Position numbers and translations under genes: made by a program
Assembly (NCBI RefSeq): GCF_040218065.1
Contig: NZ_JAVJQE010000015.1
Span: 1-64,000 of the forward strand
Reading direction: 5' to 3'
Origin: Marivibrio sp040218065
Lineage (GTDB): Bacteria; Pseudomonadota; Alphaproteobacteria; UBA8366; Aestuariispiraceae
DNA: 64,000 nt
The notes under the pieces: generated by a model
Told to the model about the DNA's origin: nothing
The model's database searches: none
What the model saw: the letters and a program-made list of their open reading frames with translations, nothing else
Shown here: piece by piece, positions 51,885-59,662 of the stretch
Numbering within the stretch: position 1 is the stretch's first letter
Layout of the letters: each line of letters begins with the position of its first letter

Positions 51885-52688
51885 TCAGCGGCGCTCCGGC
51901 CCGTCCGACCGGTCCGCCTTCAGGTCCGCCACCTCGCGGCGCAGCGCCTTCAACTCGGCCATGATCTCCTCATGCTCGCCGCCCAGCGCGCCGCGCAGCG
52001 CCTCGTCCTCGGCGGCGTGCTCGCGACTCATGCTGTCGACGACGATGGCGATGAACAGGTTCAGGACCGCGAAGGTGGTCAGCAGGATGAAGGGCACGAA
52101 GAAGGCCCAGGCATAGGGGAACTGCTCCATCACGGGCCGGACGATGCCCATCGACCAGCTCTCCAGCGTCATGATCTGGAACAGCGAGTAGAGCGACAGA
52201 CCGATCGAGCCGAACCAGTCGGGAAACGCCTCGCCGAACAGCTTGGTCGCCATCACCGCGCCGATATAGAAGACCAGCGCCATCAGGGTGACGACCGAGC
52301 CCATGCCGGGAATGGCCCGCAGCAGCGCCTGCACCACCCGGCGCATCGAGGGGACGACCGAAATCAGCCGCAGCGCGCGCAGGATCCTGAGCGCGCGCAG
52401 CACCGACACGCCTTCGCCCGCCGGGATGAAGGTGATCGAGACGATCAGGAAGTCGAAGACGTTCCACGCGGACTTGAAGAAGCCCAGGCGATAAACGACG
52501 AGCTTGAGCGCGATCTCGACCACGAAGATCGCCACCGCGATCCGGTCCAGCGCCTTGAGGAACCCGCCCGCATTCTCCATCGCCGCCGGCCAGGTCTCGA
52601 AGCCCAGCACGATCGCGTTCAGCACGATCACCGCGATGATCGCATTCTGGAATCGCGCGGATTCGATGACGCTCTTCAAACGCTGCAT
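51885..52688 (-). CDS. Voltage-gated sodium channel (NaChBac/NavAb type)
   Basis: A 267-residue six-helix ion channel. The S4 voltage sensor carries Arg at residues 98, 101, 104 and 107 in a one-in-three pattern. The selectivity filter is TLESWSM at 174-180, the same as in NavAb and a mark of bacterial sodium channels. S6 ends in NLFIAIVVDSM, and a C-terminal coiled coil (about 225-260) should drive tetramer formation. ATG 52688 is chosen at the start of the S1 region; an upstream frame to 52766 is Arg-rich and unlikely. Such channels occur in marine and alkaliphilic bacteria and influence motility and pH homeostasis. Confidence 0.95.
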   Translation of the reverse strand: MQRLKSVIESARFQNAIIAVIVLNAIVLGFETWPAAMENAGGFLKALDRIAVAIFVVEIALKLVVYRLGFFKSAWNVFDFLIVSITFIPAGEGVSVLRALRILRALRLISVVPSMRRVVQALLRAIPGMGSVVTLMALVFYIGAVMATKLFGEAFPDWFGSIGLSLYSLFQIMTLESWSMGIVRPVMEQFPYAWAFFVPFILLTTFAVLNLFIAIVVDSMSREHAAEDEALRGALGGEHEEIMAELKALRREVADLKADRSDGPERR

Positions 52689-52749
52689 GACGACGCGGTC
52701 CCCCAAAGGGCCTGTCCGGCCGATTCGGCCGGCCCGATCCGGCCGCCTG

Positions 52750-53616
52750 CTAGAAGGGGCGAACAAGCCCCTGCGTCAAGGGGCGAGTCGCCTCAGCCGC
52801 CGCGATCCGTTCGGCCGTCGCCCGGTCGCCGATGTCGGGATTGGCGGCGGCGCGCCGGCACAGCTCGGGATAGAGCGGCTCTTCGAGCCCGATCAGCGGC
52901 AGGCCGGTCGCGGCGCGGAAGGCCTCGAACGCGGCGGCGTCGAAGCTCTCGGGCGCGATCCCCCGCCCCGCCGCCCAGTCGACGGCGTCGACCTCCTGGC
53001 CCCAGTAGCCGACCTTCGGCGCGCGGGCCTCAGCCTGGACGGCCTGGACGTTTTCGATCTTCGGCTCGGCGCGATAGCCGCGCCAGATGTCGACGTAGAG
53101 GAAATCGACCGGCGGGTCGGCCGGATCGGGGCGCCAGGCCAGCAAATCGGCCTCGACGATGCGGAGCTTGGCGCGCTGGGGCCAGAGGTCGATCTCCGCG
53201 AAGCGCGGCGCGAGGCGAATGAGGGCGGAATCCCGCTCAACCACGGTGACGCGGGGCACCGCCGGCTTTTCAGTCAGCGCATAGGCCATCAGCGCGAGGC
53301 CCAGCCCGCCGACCAGCACATGGCCCTCGGCCGCCGCCAGATGCGGCGCCTGGCTTTCGATCTCCATCGGGGCGGTGGTCATCCAGGCCTCGCCGTCAGT
53401 GCGCATCAGCCCGAAGCAGAGGGCCGCGTGGTCGCGTCGGCGGGTGAAATAGCCGGGGCCGCCGATGTGGTCGCCGAACAGATGACAGCGCCAACCCTCC
53501 GCCGCGAGCGGCCGATAGGCCGGCATCGGGAAGGCCGGATAGGGCGGATCGATCTCGCCCGCCGGAGTTTCGGCCGGGAACGGCGGCGGCGGGCGGAAGG
53601 CGGCCGCGGCGCTCAC
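52750..53616 (-). CDS. Spermidine-synthase-like Rossmann-fold protein, copy B of tandem pair
   Basis: A 288-residue protein, GTG start at 53616 overlapping the stop of the upstream paralogue. The central part has a nucleotide-binding-like strand-loop (VLVGGLGLALMAYAL) followed by VTVVERDSALIRLAPRFAEIDLWP and DFLYVDIWRGYRAEP. These resemble the SAM/decarboxy-SAM-binding core of spermidine synthases and methyltransferases. It aligns with the upstream protein over most of its length (GYFTRR/GYFGGP, MEIESQAP/MEAESMAP, YWGQEVDAVDW/YWGQELDAVDR). The N-terminal oligomerisation hairpin of true spermidine synthases is not evident. Enzyme activity is unknown. Confidence 0.65.
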   Translation of the reverse strand: MSAAAAFRPPPPFPAETPAGEIDPPYPAFPMPAYRPLAAEGWRCHLFGDHIGGPGYFTRRRDHAALCFGLMRTDGEAWMTTAPMEIESQAPHLAAAEGHVLVGGLGLALMAYALTEKPAVPRVTVVERDSALIRLAPRFAEIDLWPQRAKLRIVEADLLAWRPDPADPPVDFLYVDIWRGYRAEPKIENVQAVQAEARAPKVGYWGQEVDAVDWAAGRGIAPESFDAAAFEAFRAATGLPLIGLEEPLYPELCRRAAANPDIGDRATAERIAAAEATRPLTQGLVRPF

Positions 53617-54434
53617 GCGGACGCCTCCGCCGTCTCGACCGGCCGGCGCGCCGCGCCGATCGCGGGGTTGAGCGACGCGCGCCGGCAAAGATCCGGATAG
53701 GCCGCGCGCTCCAACCCGACCAGGGGCAGGCCGGTCTCCTCGCAGAACGCCGAAAAGGCGCCGGCGTCGAAGCCGTCGCGCGCGCCGCCCGCGGCCAGAT
53801 GGCGGTCGACCGCGTCCAGCTCCTGACCCCAGTAGAAGGCGCGCGGCGCCGGGATCGCGCGGTGGAAGGCCTGCATCTGCGGGACCATCGCGTCCATCCG
53901 GTAATAGGGCCAGATGTCGACGAACAGGAAGTCGGCCGAGGGATCGCGATGGTCGGCCAGATCGCCCGTCACGATCTCCAGCTTCTCGGCGCAGGGCCAG
54001 CCGTCGATCTCAGCGAAGGCGCGCGCCATCTCGACCACGACCGGGTCCAGTTCGACCACCGTCACCCGCTCGACCGTCTCCTTCATCGCGATGGCGAAGG
54101 CGGCGAGCGCCAGGCCCATGCCGCCGACCACGACCCGACCCGCGGCGGCGTCGACGCCGGGGGCCATGCTTTCCGCCTCCATCGGGGTCAGGCTCATCCA
54201 GGTGACGCCGCCGCGCGCCAGCGCAAAGCACGCGTGGCGCACGGGACGCGGACCGCCGAAATAGCCGGGACAGACGGGCAGCAGGAATTTCGAGAATCGC
54301 CACCCCCCGGCCGCGCCGGCGTCGGCCGCGATCTCCCGATAGGGCGGGCAGGCGAACGGCGCGTAAGGCAGGCGCGGCAGGCCCGGGGCTGCGTCCCAGG
54401 ACAGAACGGCGGGCGGATCGGCGAAGGGAGTCAT
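53613..54434 (-). CDS. Spermidine-synthase-like Rossmann-fold protein, copy A of tandem pair
   Basis: A 273-residue protein parallel to the downstream gene product. VVVGGMGLALAAFAI and VTVVELDPVVVEMARAFAEIDGWP give a classical acidic-end ribose-binding pattern. DFLFVDIWPYYR holds the position of the catalytic Asp region in spermidine synthases. The C-terminal EETGLPLVGLERAAYPDLCRRASLNPAIG recurs in the paralogue (ATGLPLIGLEEPLYPELCRRAAANPDIG). The two genes overlap by 4 bp and surely arose by tandem duplication. A methyltransferase or aminopropyltransferase-like role is a guess. Confidence 0.65.
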   Translation of the reverse strand: MTPFADPPAVLSWDAAPGLPRLPYAPFACPPYREIAADAGAAGGWRFSKFLLPVCPGYFGGPRPVRHACFALARGGVTWMSLTPMEAESMAPGVDAAAGRVVVGGMGLALAAFAIAMKETVERVTVVELDPVVVEMARAFAEIDGWPCAEKLEIVTGDLADHRDPSADFLFVDIWPYYRMDAMVPQMQAFHRAIPAPRAFYWGQELDAVDRHLAAGGARDGFDAGAFSAFCEETGLPLVGLERAAYPDLCRRASLNPAIGAARRPVETAEASA

Positions 54435-54547
54435 CGGCGCGTCCTAAGCGGGTGCGGATATGCGTTCGCAACCTTATAGGGCGACGCTTCCGGCGCCTAG
54501 AGAGCGGCGGCCCGACGGGGCGGTCTCCTACCATGCAACCCGCGTCA

Positions 54548-54625
54548 CCCCGGGCTTGTCCCGGGGGAACGGCGTCTCGCGCCGCCGGGGCGAGGGCCGC
54601 TTTTGGGCCGGAACAAGTCCGGCCC
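54548..54625. repeat. Two intergenic inverted repeats (REP-like)
   Basis: CCCCGGG-CTTGT-CCCGGGG (54548-54566) and GGGCCGGA-ACAAG-TCCGGCCC (54605-54625) are perfect hairpins. Their loops CTTGT and ACAAG are near-complementary, so the two units look like facing copies of one element. They fill the 232-bp gap between two divergent units and resemble extragenic palindromes common in alphaproteobacteria. Confidence 0.65.
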
Positions 54626-54666
54626 GACGGGTTGCGCCGGGTCGTTCAAGGCCGACGCGCCGGGCT

Positions 54667-55068
54667 CTAGGGCTCCCGGCTCAGCCCGCGCTCCTCGAGG
54701 TCGCTCAAATACTTCGCCCAGCGCTCCTCATGCTCCAGGCCAAGCTGGTAGAGATATTTCCAGCTGAAGATGCCGGTGTCGTGCAGATCGTCGAAGCTGA
54801 TGCGCACCGCGTAATTGCCGACCGGCTCCAGGCTCATGATCCCGACATGGCGGCGGCCCGGGACCAACTGCTTCTGACTGGGGCTGTGGCCCTGCACTTC
54901 GGCGGACGGGCTTTCGACCCGCAGATACTCCGCCGGCAGCACGAAATGCGCGCCGTCGTCGAAGGTCACGTGAAGCGCCTTTTCGGCCTTCTTGTAGCTG
55001 ATCTCGCTCGGCCAATGCCGGGTCGAGAAGCGATCCTCCGCCGGCTCGTCCCGTTCCGCGTCGCTCAT
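54667..55068 (-). CDS. DUF971 domain protein (GBBH-like N-terminal domain)
   Basis: A 133-residue soluble protein. The DUF971 domain spans about 18-115: WPSEISYKKAEKALHVTFDDGAHFVLPAEYLRV, then GNYAVRISFDDLHDTGIFSWKYLYQLG. The same fold forms the N-terminal domain of gamma-butyrobetaine hydroxylase, where it binds zinc, but the ligand Cys/His set is not clear here. Stand-alone DUF971 proteins are widespread, and some occur near iron-sulfur assembly genes, though none is present here. ATG 55068 is used. It is divergent from trpS across 274 bp. Confidence 0.88.
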   Translation of the reverse strand: MSDAERDEPAEDRFSTRHWPSEISYKKAEKALHVTFDDGAHFVLPAEYLRVESPSAEVQGHSPSQKQLVPGRRHVGIMSLEPVGNYAVRISFDDLHDTGIFSWKYLYQLGLEHEERWAKYLSDLEERGLSREP

Positions 55069-55342
55069 CGCCACCACCCTGTCGACAACGTTTCATGTCA
55101 GAGACTTGAGCGTCGTTCTCCACAAGCCGCCGCAAGCGCTTCAGCCGAAACGCCAAGCGCTTCAAGCGGTCTCTCAAGCCCCGGCGTCCGTGATAGCGCG
55201 GCGCCGGGTTCCCGCCAAGGGCGTTCGCGCGCCGGCGCGTCCGCTTGACCGGCCGGCCCGCGGCGGCGATAAGGCTGCGGCCCCGACCTGGGCGCCGCTT
55301 TCACGGCCCGCGCAACCGACCTCTCACGGGAGTCCACATCCC

Positions 55343-56377
55343 ATGACCGCCAAGAGCTATCCGCCCGCCCCGTCCAAACGGGTGTTCTCCGGCATCCAGC
55401 CGACCGGCAATCTGACGCTCGGCAACTATCTCGGCGCGATCCGCAACTGGGCGCCGCTGCAGCGCGACTACGAGTGCCTCTACTGCATCGTCGACCTGCA
55501 TGCGATCACCCTCTTTCAGGAGCCGGCGGCGCTGCATGACGCGACCCGGCAGGTGGCGGCCGCGCTGATCGCCTGCGGCATCGATCCGGACGAGCACGTT
55601 CTCTTCAACCAGTCGCTGAACCCGGATCACGCAGAGCTCGCCTGGTACTTCAACTGCGTGGCGCGCATGGGCTGGCTCAGCCGGATGACCCAGTTCAAGG
55701 AGAAGGCGGGCAAGGACCGCGAGCGCGCGTCGGCCGGCCTCTTCGTCTACCCCAATCTGATGGCGGCCGACATCCTGGCCTATCGCGCCGGGCACGTGCC
55801 GGTGGGCGAGGATCAGAAGCAGCATCTCGAGCTCGCCAACGACATCGGCGAGAAGTTCAACCACGATTGGGCGGTCCCCGGCTTCTTTCCCGAGATCGAG
55901 CCCTTGATCCTGGGCGAGGCGACGCGGGTCATGTCGCTGCGCGACGGGACCAAGAAGATGTCGAAATCCGACCCGTCGGACATGAGCCGCATCAACCTGA
56001 CCGACGACGCCGACGCCATCGCCCAGAAGATCCGCAAGGCGAAGACCGATCCGAAGCCTCTGCCGGAAAGCGCCGAGGGCTTCGAAGATCGCCCCGAGGC
56101 GCGCAATCTGGTCACCATCTACGCCGCCCTGACCGAGCGCACGACGGCCCAGGTGTTGGGTGAGGTCGGCGGCGCCGGCTTCGGCGATTTCAAGAAGAAG
56201 CTGGCCGATGCGGCGGTCGCCCACCTCTCCCCCATCACCTCTGAGATGAACCGGCTGCTGGCCGACCCGGCCGAGATCGACCGCACGCTCTTCAAGGGCG
56301 GCGACAAGGCGCGCGCGATGAGCGCCCCGGTCGTCGCCTCGGTGCGCGACATTCTCGGTTTCGTGCATCCGGGGTAA
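55343..56377 (+). CDS. trpS: Tryptophanyl-tRNA synthetase
   Basis: A 344-residue class Ic aminoacyl-tRNA synthetase that charges tRNA-Trp. HIGH is replaced by the family's TGNLTLGNYLG (about residues 20-30). KMSKS appears in TKKMSKSDPSD near 209-219. The tryptophan pocket region DLHAITLFQEP and GEDQKQHLELANDIGEKFN are conserved. ATG 55343 is preferred over a longer frame, as the protein then begins at the usual KRVFSGIQPTG. Length is typical of bacterial TrpS. Confidence 0.97.
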   Translation: MTAKSYPPAPSKRVFSGIQPTGNLTLGNYLGAIRNWAPLQRDYECLYCIVDLHAITLFQEPAALHDATRQVAAALIACGIDPDEHVLFNQSLNPDHAELAWYFNCVARMGWLSRMTQFKEKAGKDRERASAGLFVYPNLMAADILAYRAGHVPVGEDQKQHLELANDIGEKFNHDWAVPGFFPEIEPLILGEATRVMSLRDGTKKMSKSDPSDMSRINLTDDADAIAQKIRKAKTDPKPLPESAEGFEDRPEARNLVTIYAALTERTTAQVLGEVGGAGFGDFKKKLADAAVAHLSPITSEMNRLLADPAEIDRTLFKGGDKARAMSAPVVASVRDILGFVHPG

Positions 56378-56393
56378 GACGGCCTCCCGCGGC

Positions 56394-56414
56394 CCGACGG
56401 CGCCGCGCCGTCGG
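56394..56414 (+). terminator. Hairpin after trpS
   Basis: CCGACGGCG (56394-56402) pairs perfectly with CGCCGTCGG (56406-56414) over a 3-nt loop, 16 bp after the trpS stop. Only TTCG follows instead of a T-run, so it is a candidate terminator rather than a certain one. Confidence 0.5.
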
Positions 56415-56590
56415 TTCGAAAAGAATTCCACGCGCGGCGTGAACCGACACCCGCCCCCGTGCGTACTGTCATGCAAGCGTTTCCCCGGACGGCGCGCGGC
56501 CGTTCGGTCGGGTCGAACGGCGCGCCGATGAACGCGCGCCGAGAAAAAAGTCTTTTGGGATCGGATTGGGAAAGAGGACATCGACACGCC

Positions 56591-56842
56591 ATGACCGCCG
56601 ACGCATTGACCGGCCTGCGCCGGGTTCAGGACGCCCTCGCCGAACAGCGGGTCGAAGTCGAAATGCTGCGCCGCCAGACGGCGCAGTTGAAGGAAGAGAC
56701 CGAGGCGCTGCGCGCCAATCTCCTGCGCTACGCCGGCGCTTGGACGCCCGTGCGCCGCGGTCTGACGCGGATCGGCGAGACCTGCCGCGACACGGAGCGT
56801 CGCATGGACGCCTTTCTGACGAGCGAGCGCGTCAAGGCGTAA
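56591..56842 (+). CDS. Small coiled-coil hypothetical protein
   Basis: An 83-residue soluble protein. Residues about 5-45 form a strong heptad coiled coil (LRRVQDALAEQRVEVEMLRRQTAQLKEETEALRANLL); a basic segment and a short helix follow. ATG 56591 has GAAAGAGGA about 10 nt upstream. An ATG at 56528 (MNARREK) is an in-frame alternative. There is no signal peptide. It converges with the trypsin-like protease gene across 10 bp. Function unknown. Confidence 0.55.
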   Translation: MTADALTGLRRVQDALAEQRVEVEMLRRQTAQLKEETEALRANLLRYAGAWTPVRRGLTRIGETCRDTERRMDAFLTSERVKA

Positions 56843-56852
56843 GTCGGGCGGC

Positions 56853-57725
56853 TCACCTGCTCGGCGGCGCGCCCGATCGCGCGCCGGCGCCGGCGGCTTC
56901 GCCCTCGGTCTCCACCAGCAAGGCCCGGATCTCCTGGGCGAAGGTCGCGAGCGGGACGGCGCTGTTGATGCGGCGGCCGTCCGACAGCGAGACGTCGGCC
57001 GCGCTGTTCAGCGCCACGACTTGCGGTCCCGCCTGTCCCCGCAGGATCAGCGGCGCGCCTGAATCGCCGAAGATGATGGCGCAACTGTGCGCGAGCAGGG
57101 GCGGCGCGGACGCGCCGACGCTCAAAAAACTCTCGAACCGGCAATCGGGGTCGATCGACAGCGCGTGCTGCCGGTCGCGCGGATAGCCGGTCAGGGCGAA
57201 GCGATTCGCGTCCATCAACGCCTGGCCTTCCGCCGTCTTGGGGATCTCCCGCCAGCCCAGATAGCCCGTCTCGCGGCCGATCGGTCGCTCCAAGACGATA
57301 AGCGCCCAATCGTGCGGCAGATTCGAAGGATCCGACCAGCGCGCCCCGTCGAAGCCCGGCGCGACGACATAGCGCGCCGCCTTGGCGTGCGCGACCATCT
57401 CGCCGCGCTGATAACCCGCCAGAAAATGGACGTATTCCGGGGCGACCCAGCGCTCGTTGGCCCGAAAATACAGGCAATGGGCGGCCGTCACCACCAGCCG
57501 TTCGCCGATCAGCGCGCCGGTGCAATGCCCGCGCCGGCTGACGGCCACATTGACGCGACCGACGGCGCTCCAAGGATAGGCGGCGGCGTCCACCAGAGCG
57601 CGGTGGCGCGTGGAGGCCTCCTCGCCGCCGGCCGGCCGCACGAGACCGACGACGGCGAGGGTCATCAGCGCCGCCGCGGCGAGCATGCCTGCGCCTCGTC
57701 GCCTCGGTCGTCCGGTCACCGGCAT
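56853..57725 (-). CDS. Secreted trypsin-like serine protease
   Basis: A 290-residue S1-family protease with an N-terminal signal (hydrophobic 14-30). The full catalytic triad is present: His83 in VVTAAHC, Asp139 in PHDWALIVLE and Ser222 in FGDSGAPL. Cysteines at 68/84 and 195/215 are placed for the usual disulfides. GGAGGGGAGG sits just upstream of ATG 57725. It is probably periplasmic or secreted. No propeptide or PDZ domain is visible, so it is not a DegP-type protease. Confidence 0.9.
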   Translation of the reverse strand: MPVTGRPRRRGAGMLAAAALMTLAVVGLVRPAGGEEASTRHRALVDAAAYPWSAVGRVNVAVSRRGHCTGALIGERLVVTAAHCLYFRANERWVAPEYVHFLAGYQRGEMVAHAKAARYVVAPGFDGARWSDPSNLPHDWALIVLERPIGRETGYLGWREIPKTAEGQALMDANRFALTGYPRDRQHALSIDPDCRFESFLSVGASAPPLLAHSCAIIFGDSGAPLILRGQAGPQVVALNSAADVSLSDGRRINSAVPLATFAQEIRALLVETEGEAAGAGARSGAPPSR

Positions 57726-57831
57726 CTCGCCTCCCCTCCGCGCCCGTCGCGGCCCCCTTGGTCCGCCCCCTTGGTCCGCCTTGCACCGTGGCACGCGCGA
57801 GCGCGCCGCGGAAGAGGCGTCGCGTCGGGTC

Positions 57832-59130
57832 TCACCCGAAGATCGCCCGCACATCGATGGTAGAGATGTCGAAGGCGGGGTCGAGCGCGCGCACCTCGAC
57901 CCGCAAGCCCAGACTCTCCACGCCGGCCTGCGCCGCCTGGCGCGCGAAATCCGCCTGCAGCAGATCGCCGGCGGACTCCCGCCGATCGACCACCGCCTCG
58001 TTCACCGACCCGTCGGCGAAGATCTCGCGCACGGTGACGCGCAGGAAGCCCGCCTCGATCGCCGAGAGCGCGTCGCTCACCCCCTCGTCGTTCACGCCGG
58101 AGAGCGCGAGATCGATCGAGGTGAAGCTGACGCCGCTTTCGGTGAAGAAGGTGAAATCACGGATCGCCTCGTCGCGCAGCTCGCGGCGATCCTGGGGGGC
58201 CAGGTTGGAACTGAGCGCGACGGTCTGGAAATCTCCGCGCTCGTCGGGCGAGAAGCCGGGTCCGTCGCGAATCTCGATGATCGAGAGGTAATCCAGCGCC
58301 CGCTTGTTGACGTCGGCCTCGAAGAAGCTGCTCGCCAGCTCGGCCTCGCTTAGTCGGGTTCCGTTCGCGATCGCCGTTCCGCCGGAATCGACCAGGCGTC
58401 CCGACGTCTCGGCCAGCGTTCCGTCCTCCTGAAGCGCCCCGTTCAGGGCGACGACGAAGGTGCGCTGCGGGCCGCCCCCGGCGGTCTGCGTTCCCGTCAG
58501 GATAAGATCGGAGAGGGCGACCTGCGCCCCTTCCGTCAGCGCGACGCGCCCGTCGAACTGGGTCGTGAGCGAGGCGTCGGCGGCCAGACCCGCATAGGCC
58601 GCGCCGAAGACGGCGCCCTCGGACGGACGGCGGTCGAAGTCGCCCAGCACGGCGTCGGGGTTGCGCGCGGCGCCGGGCGAAATCTCCGCCGGCTCGGCCT
58701 CGACCTCCTGGGCGGGCGCGTCCGCGTTTTGCTGACCGGTTTCCCGCAAACTCGCGAAATCGAGGCTGGAAAGGAAAGCGCCGGCGGCGTTGCGCGGGCC
58801 GGAATCGCTGTCGATCAGAGCCTGCTCGATCTCCTGCTTGAGGGCGTCGACCTCTTGCTGCAGACCGTCGATGCGCCGACCGACCGCCTCGGCGGCCAGC
58901 AGCAGGACGTTGCGGGCCTCGATCTGCAGCGGGCGAGAGATCAGCGCCGGGAGATCGGCGCTCAGGCCCGGCTGCACCAACGGCTTTGAATCGCCCGCGA
59001 TTCCCTGCAGCCCGGCCGGCTCGACCACCGCCGAGCGCAGCGCGCGCGACAGCGGGTCCGCCGCGCCGGCGCCGTTGGCGGCCAGCGTGGAGAAAAGGCT
59101 GCCGGCATTGAAGATCGTGACGTCCGCCAT
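57832..59130 (-). CDS. Hypothetical protein, 432 residues, unknown family
   Basis: No signal peptide or membrane segment. Residues 75-105 form a short coiled coil (AVGRRIDGLQQEVDALKQEIEQAL). An acidic, Ala/Glu-rich linker (125-160) leads to a C-terminal half (about 165-430) made of alternating strand-like stretches and short helices (FDGRVALTEGAQVALSDLIL, RALDYLSIIEIRDGPGFS, LRDEAIRDFTFFTESGVSFTSIDLAL). The opening MADVTIFNAGSLFSTLA recalls proteins of the flagellar or capsid-scaffold type, but I do not recognise a family. Start at ATG 59130. The next gene upstream on this strand is another unknown, 102 bp away. Confidence 0.6.
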   Translation of the reverse strand: MADVTIFNAGSLFSTLAANGAGAADPLSRALRSAVVEPAGLQGIAGDSKPLVQPGLSADLPALISRPLQIEARNVLLLAAEAVGRRIDGLQQEVDALKQEIEQALIDSDSGPRNAAGAFLSSLDFASLRETGQQNADAPAQEVEAEPAEISPGAARNPDAVLGDFDRRPSEGAVFGAAYAGLAADASLTTQFDGRVALTEGAQVALSDLILTGTQTAGGGPQRTFVVALNGALQEDGTLAETSGRLVDSGGTAIANGTRLSEAELASSFFEADVNKRALDYLSIIEIRDGPGFSPDERGDFQTVALSSNLAPQDRRELRDEAIRDFTFFTESGVSFTSIDLALSGVNDEGVSDALSAIEAGFLRVTVREIFADGSVNEAVVDRRESAGDLLQADFARQAAQAGVESLGLRVEVRALDPAFDISTIDVRAIFG

Positions 59131-59232
59131 GCGCCGCTCACGCCCGTTCCGCCGATCCCCGGGACCGGTCCGCGGACCAGTCTAGCGCGGCGTCGGAAGG
59201 CTGGGGAGTCGGATGATCGGCGCGCGCCGCCG

Positions 59233-59601
59233 TCAGACCAGGGCGGAGGCGTCCAGGAAGGCGCCGGCGATCTGGTCCGCCGTCGCCTGATCGCGGCCCG
59301 CCCCTTCGATGAGCGCGGCGAAATCCTGGCTCGCGACGCTCAACGGGAAGCCCGGCGTCGCCTCGGCGGCCGGTGCGGGAACCGCGGCGGCGCGCAAGCT
59401 CAAGGGCTCGAACAGTTGCGCGGCGGCGGGCGCGCCGACGGGCTCGGCCGCAAAGGGCGGCAGGTCGGCGGCGACGGCCGGCGGCGGCGCGCGCAGGGAC
59501 GACAAGGCCTCGGCCAGCGGGGCCTGAGGCCCCTGGGCGGCGGCGCGTAAGGTTTGCAGCAGGTCGGGGCGCGCCCCGATATCGGCGATTGCATCAGCCA
59601 T
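59233..59601 (-). CDS. Hypothetical Ala/Pro-rich protein
   Basis: A 122-residue protein opening MADAIADIGARPDLLQTLRAAAQG. The middle is Ala/Pro-rich and low in complexity, and the C-terminal 35 residues look helical (SVASQDFAALIEGAGRDQATADQIAGAFL). No signal peptide, membrane segment or cysteine. It lies upstream of the 432-residue unknown gene on the same strand, and the two may be one transcript. GC-rich low-complexity frames can arise by chance, so I hold this with moderate confidence. Confidence 0.45.
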   Translation of the reverse strand: MADAIADIGARPDLLQTLRAAAQGPQAPLAEALSSLRAPPPAVAADLPPFAAEPVGAPAAAQLFEPLSLRAAAVPAPAAEATPGFPLSVASQDFAALIEGAGRDQATADQIAGAFLDASALV

Positions 59602-59662
59602 AGAGTTTATCTGGGCGCCGACAGCCGCGGCGTGAAGGGGCCGGGGGCGCGCGTTTCGTGCG

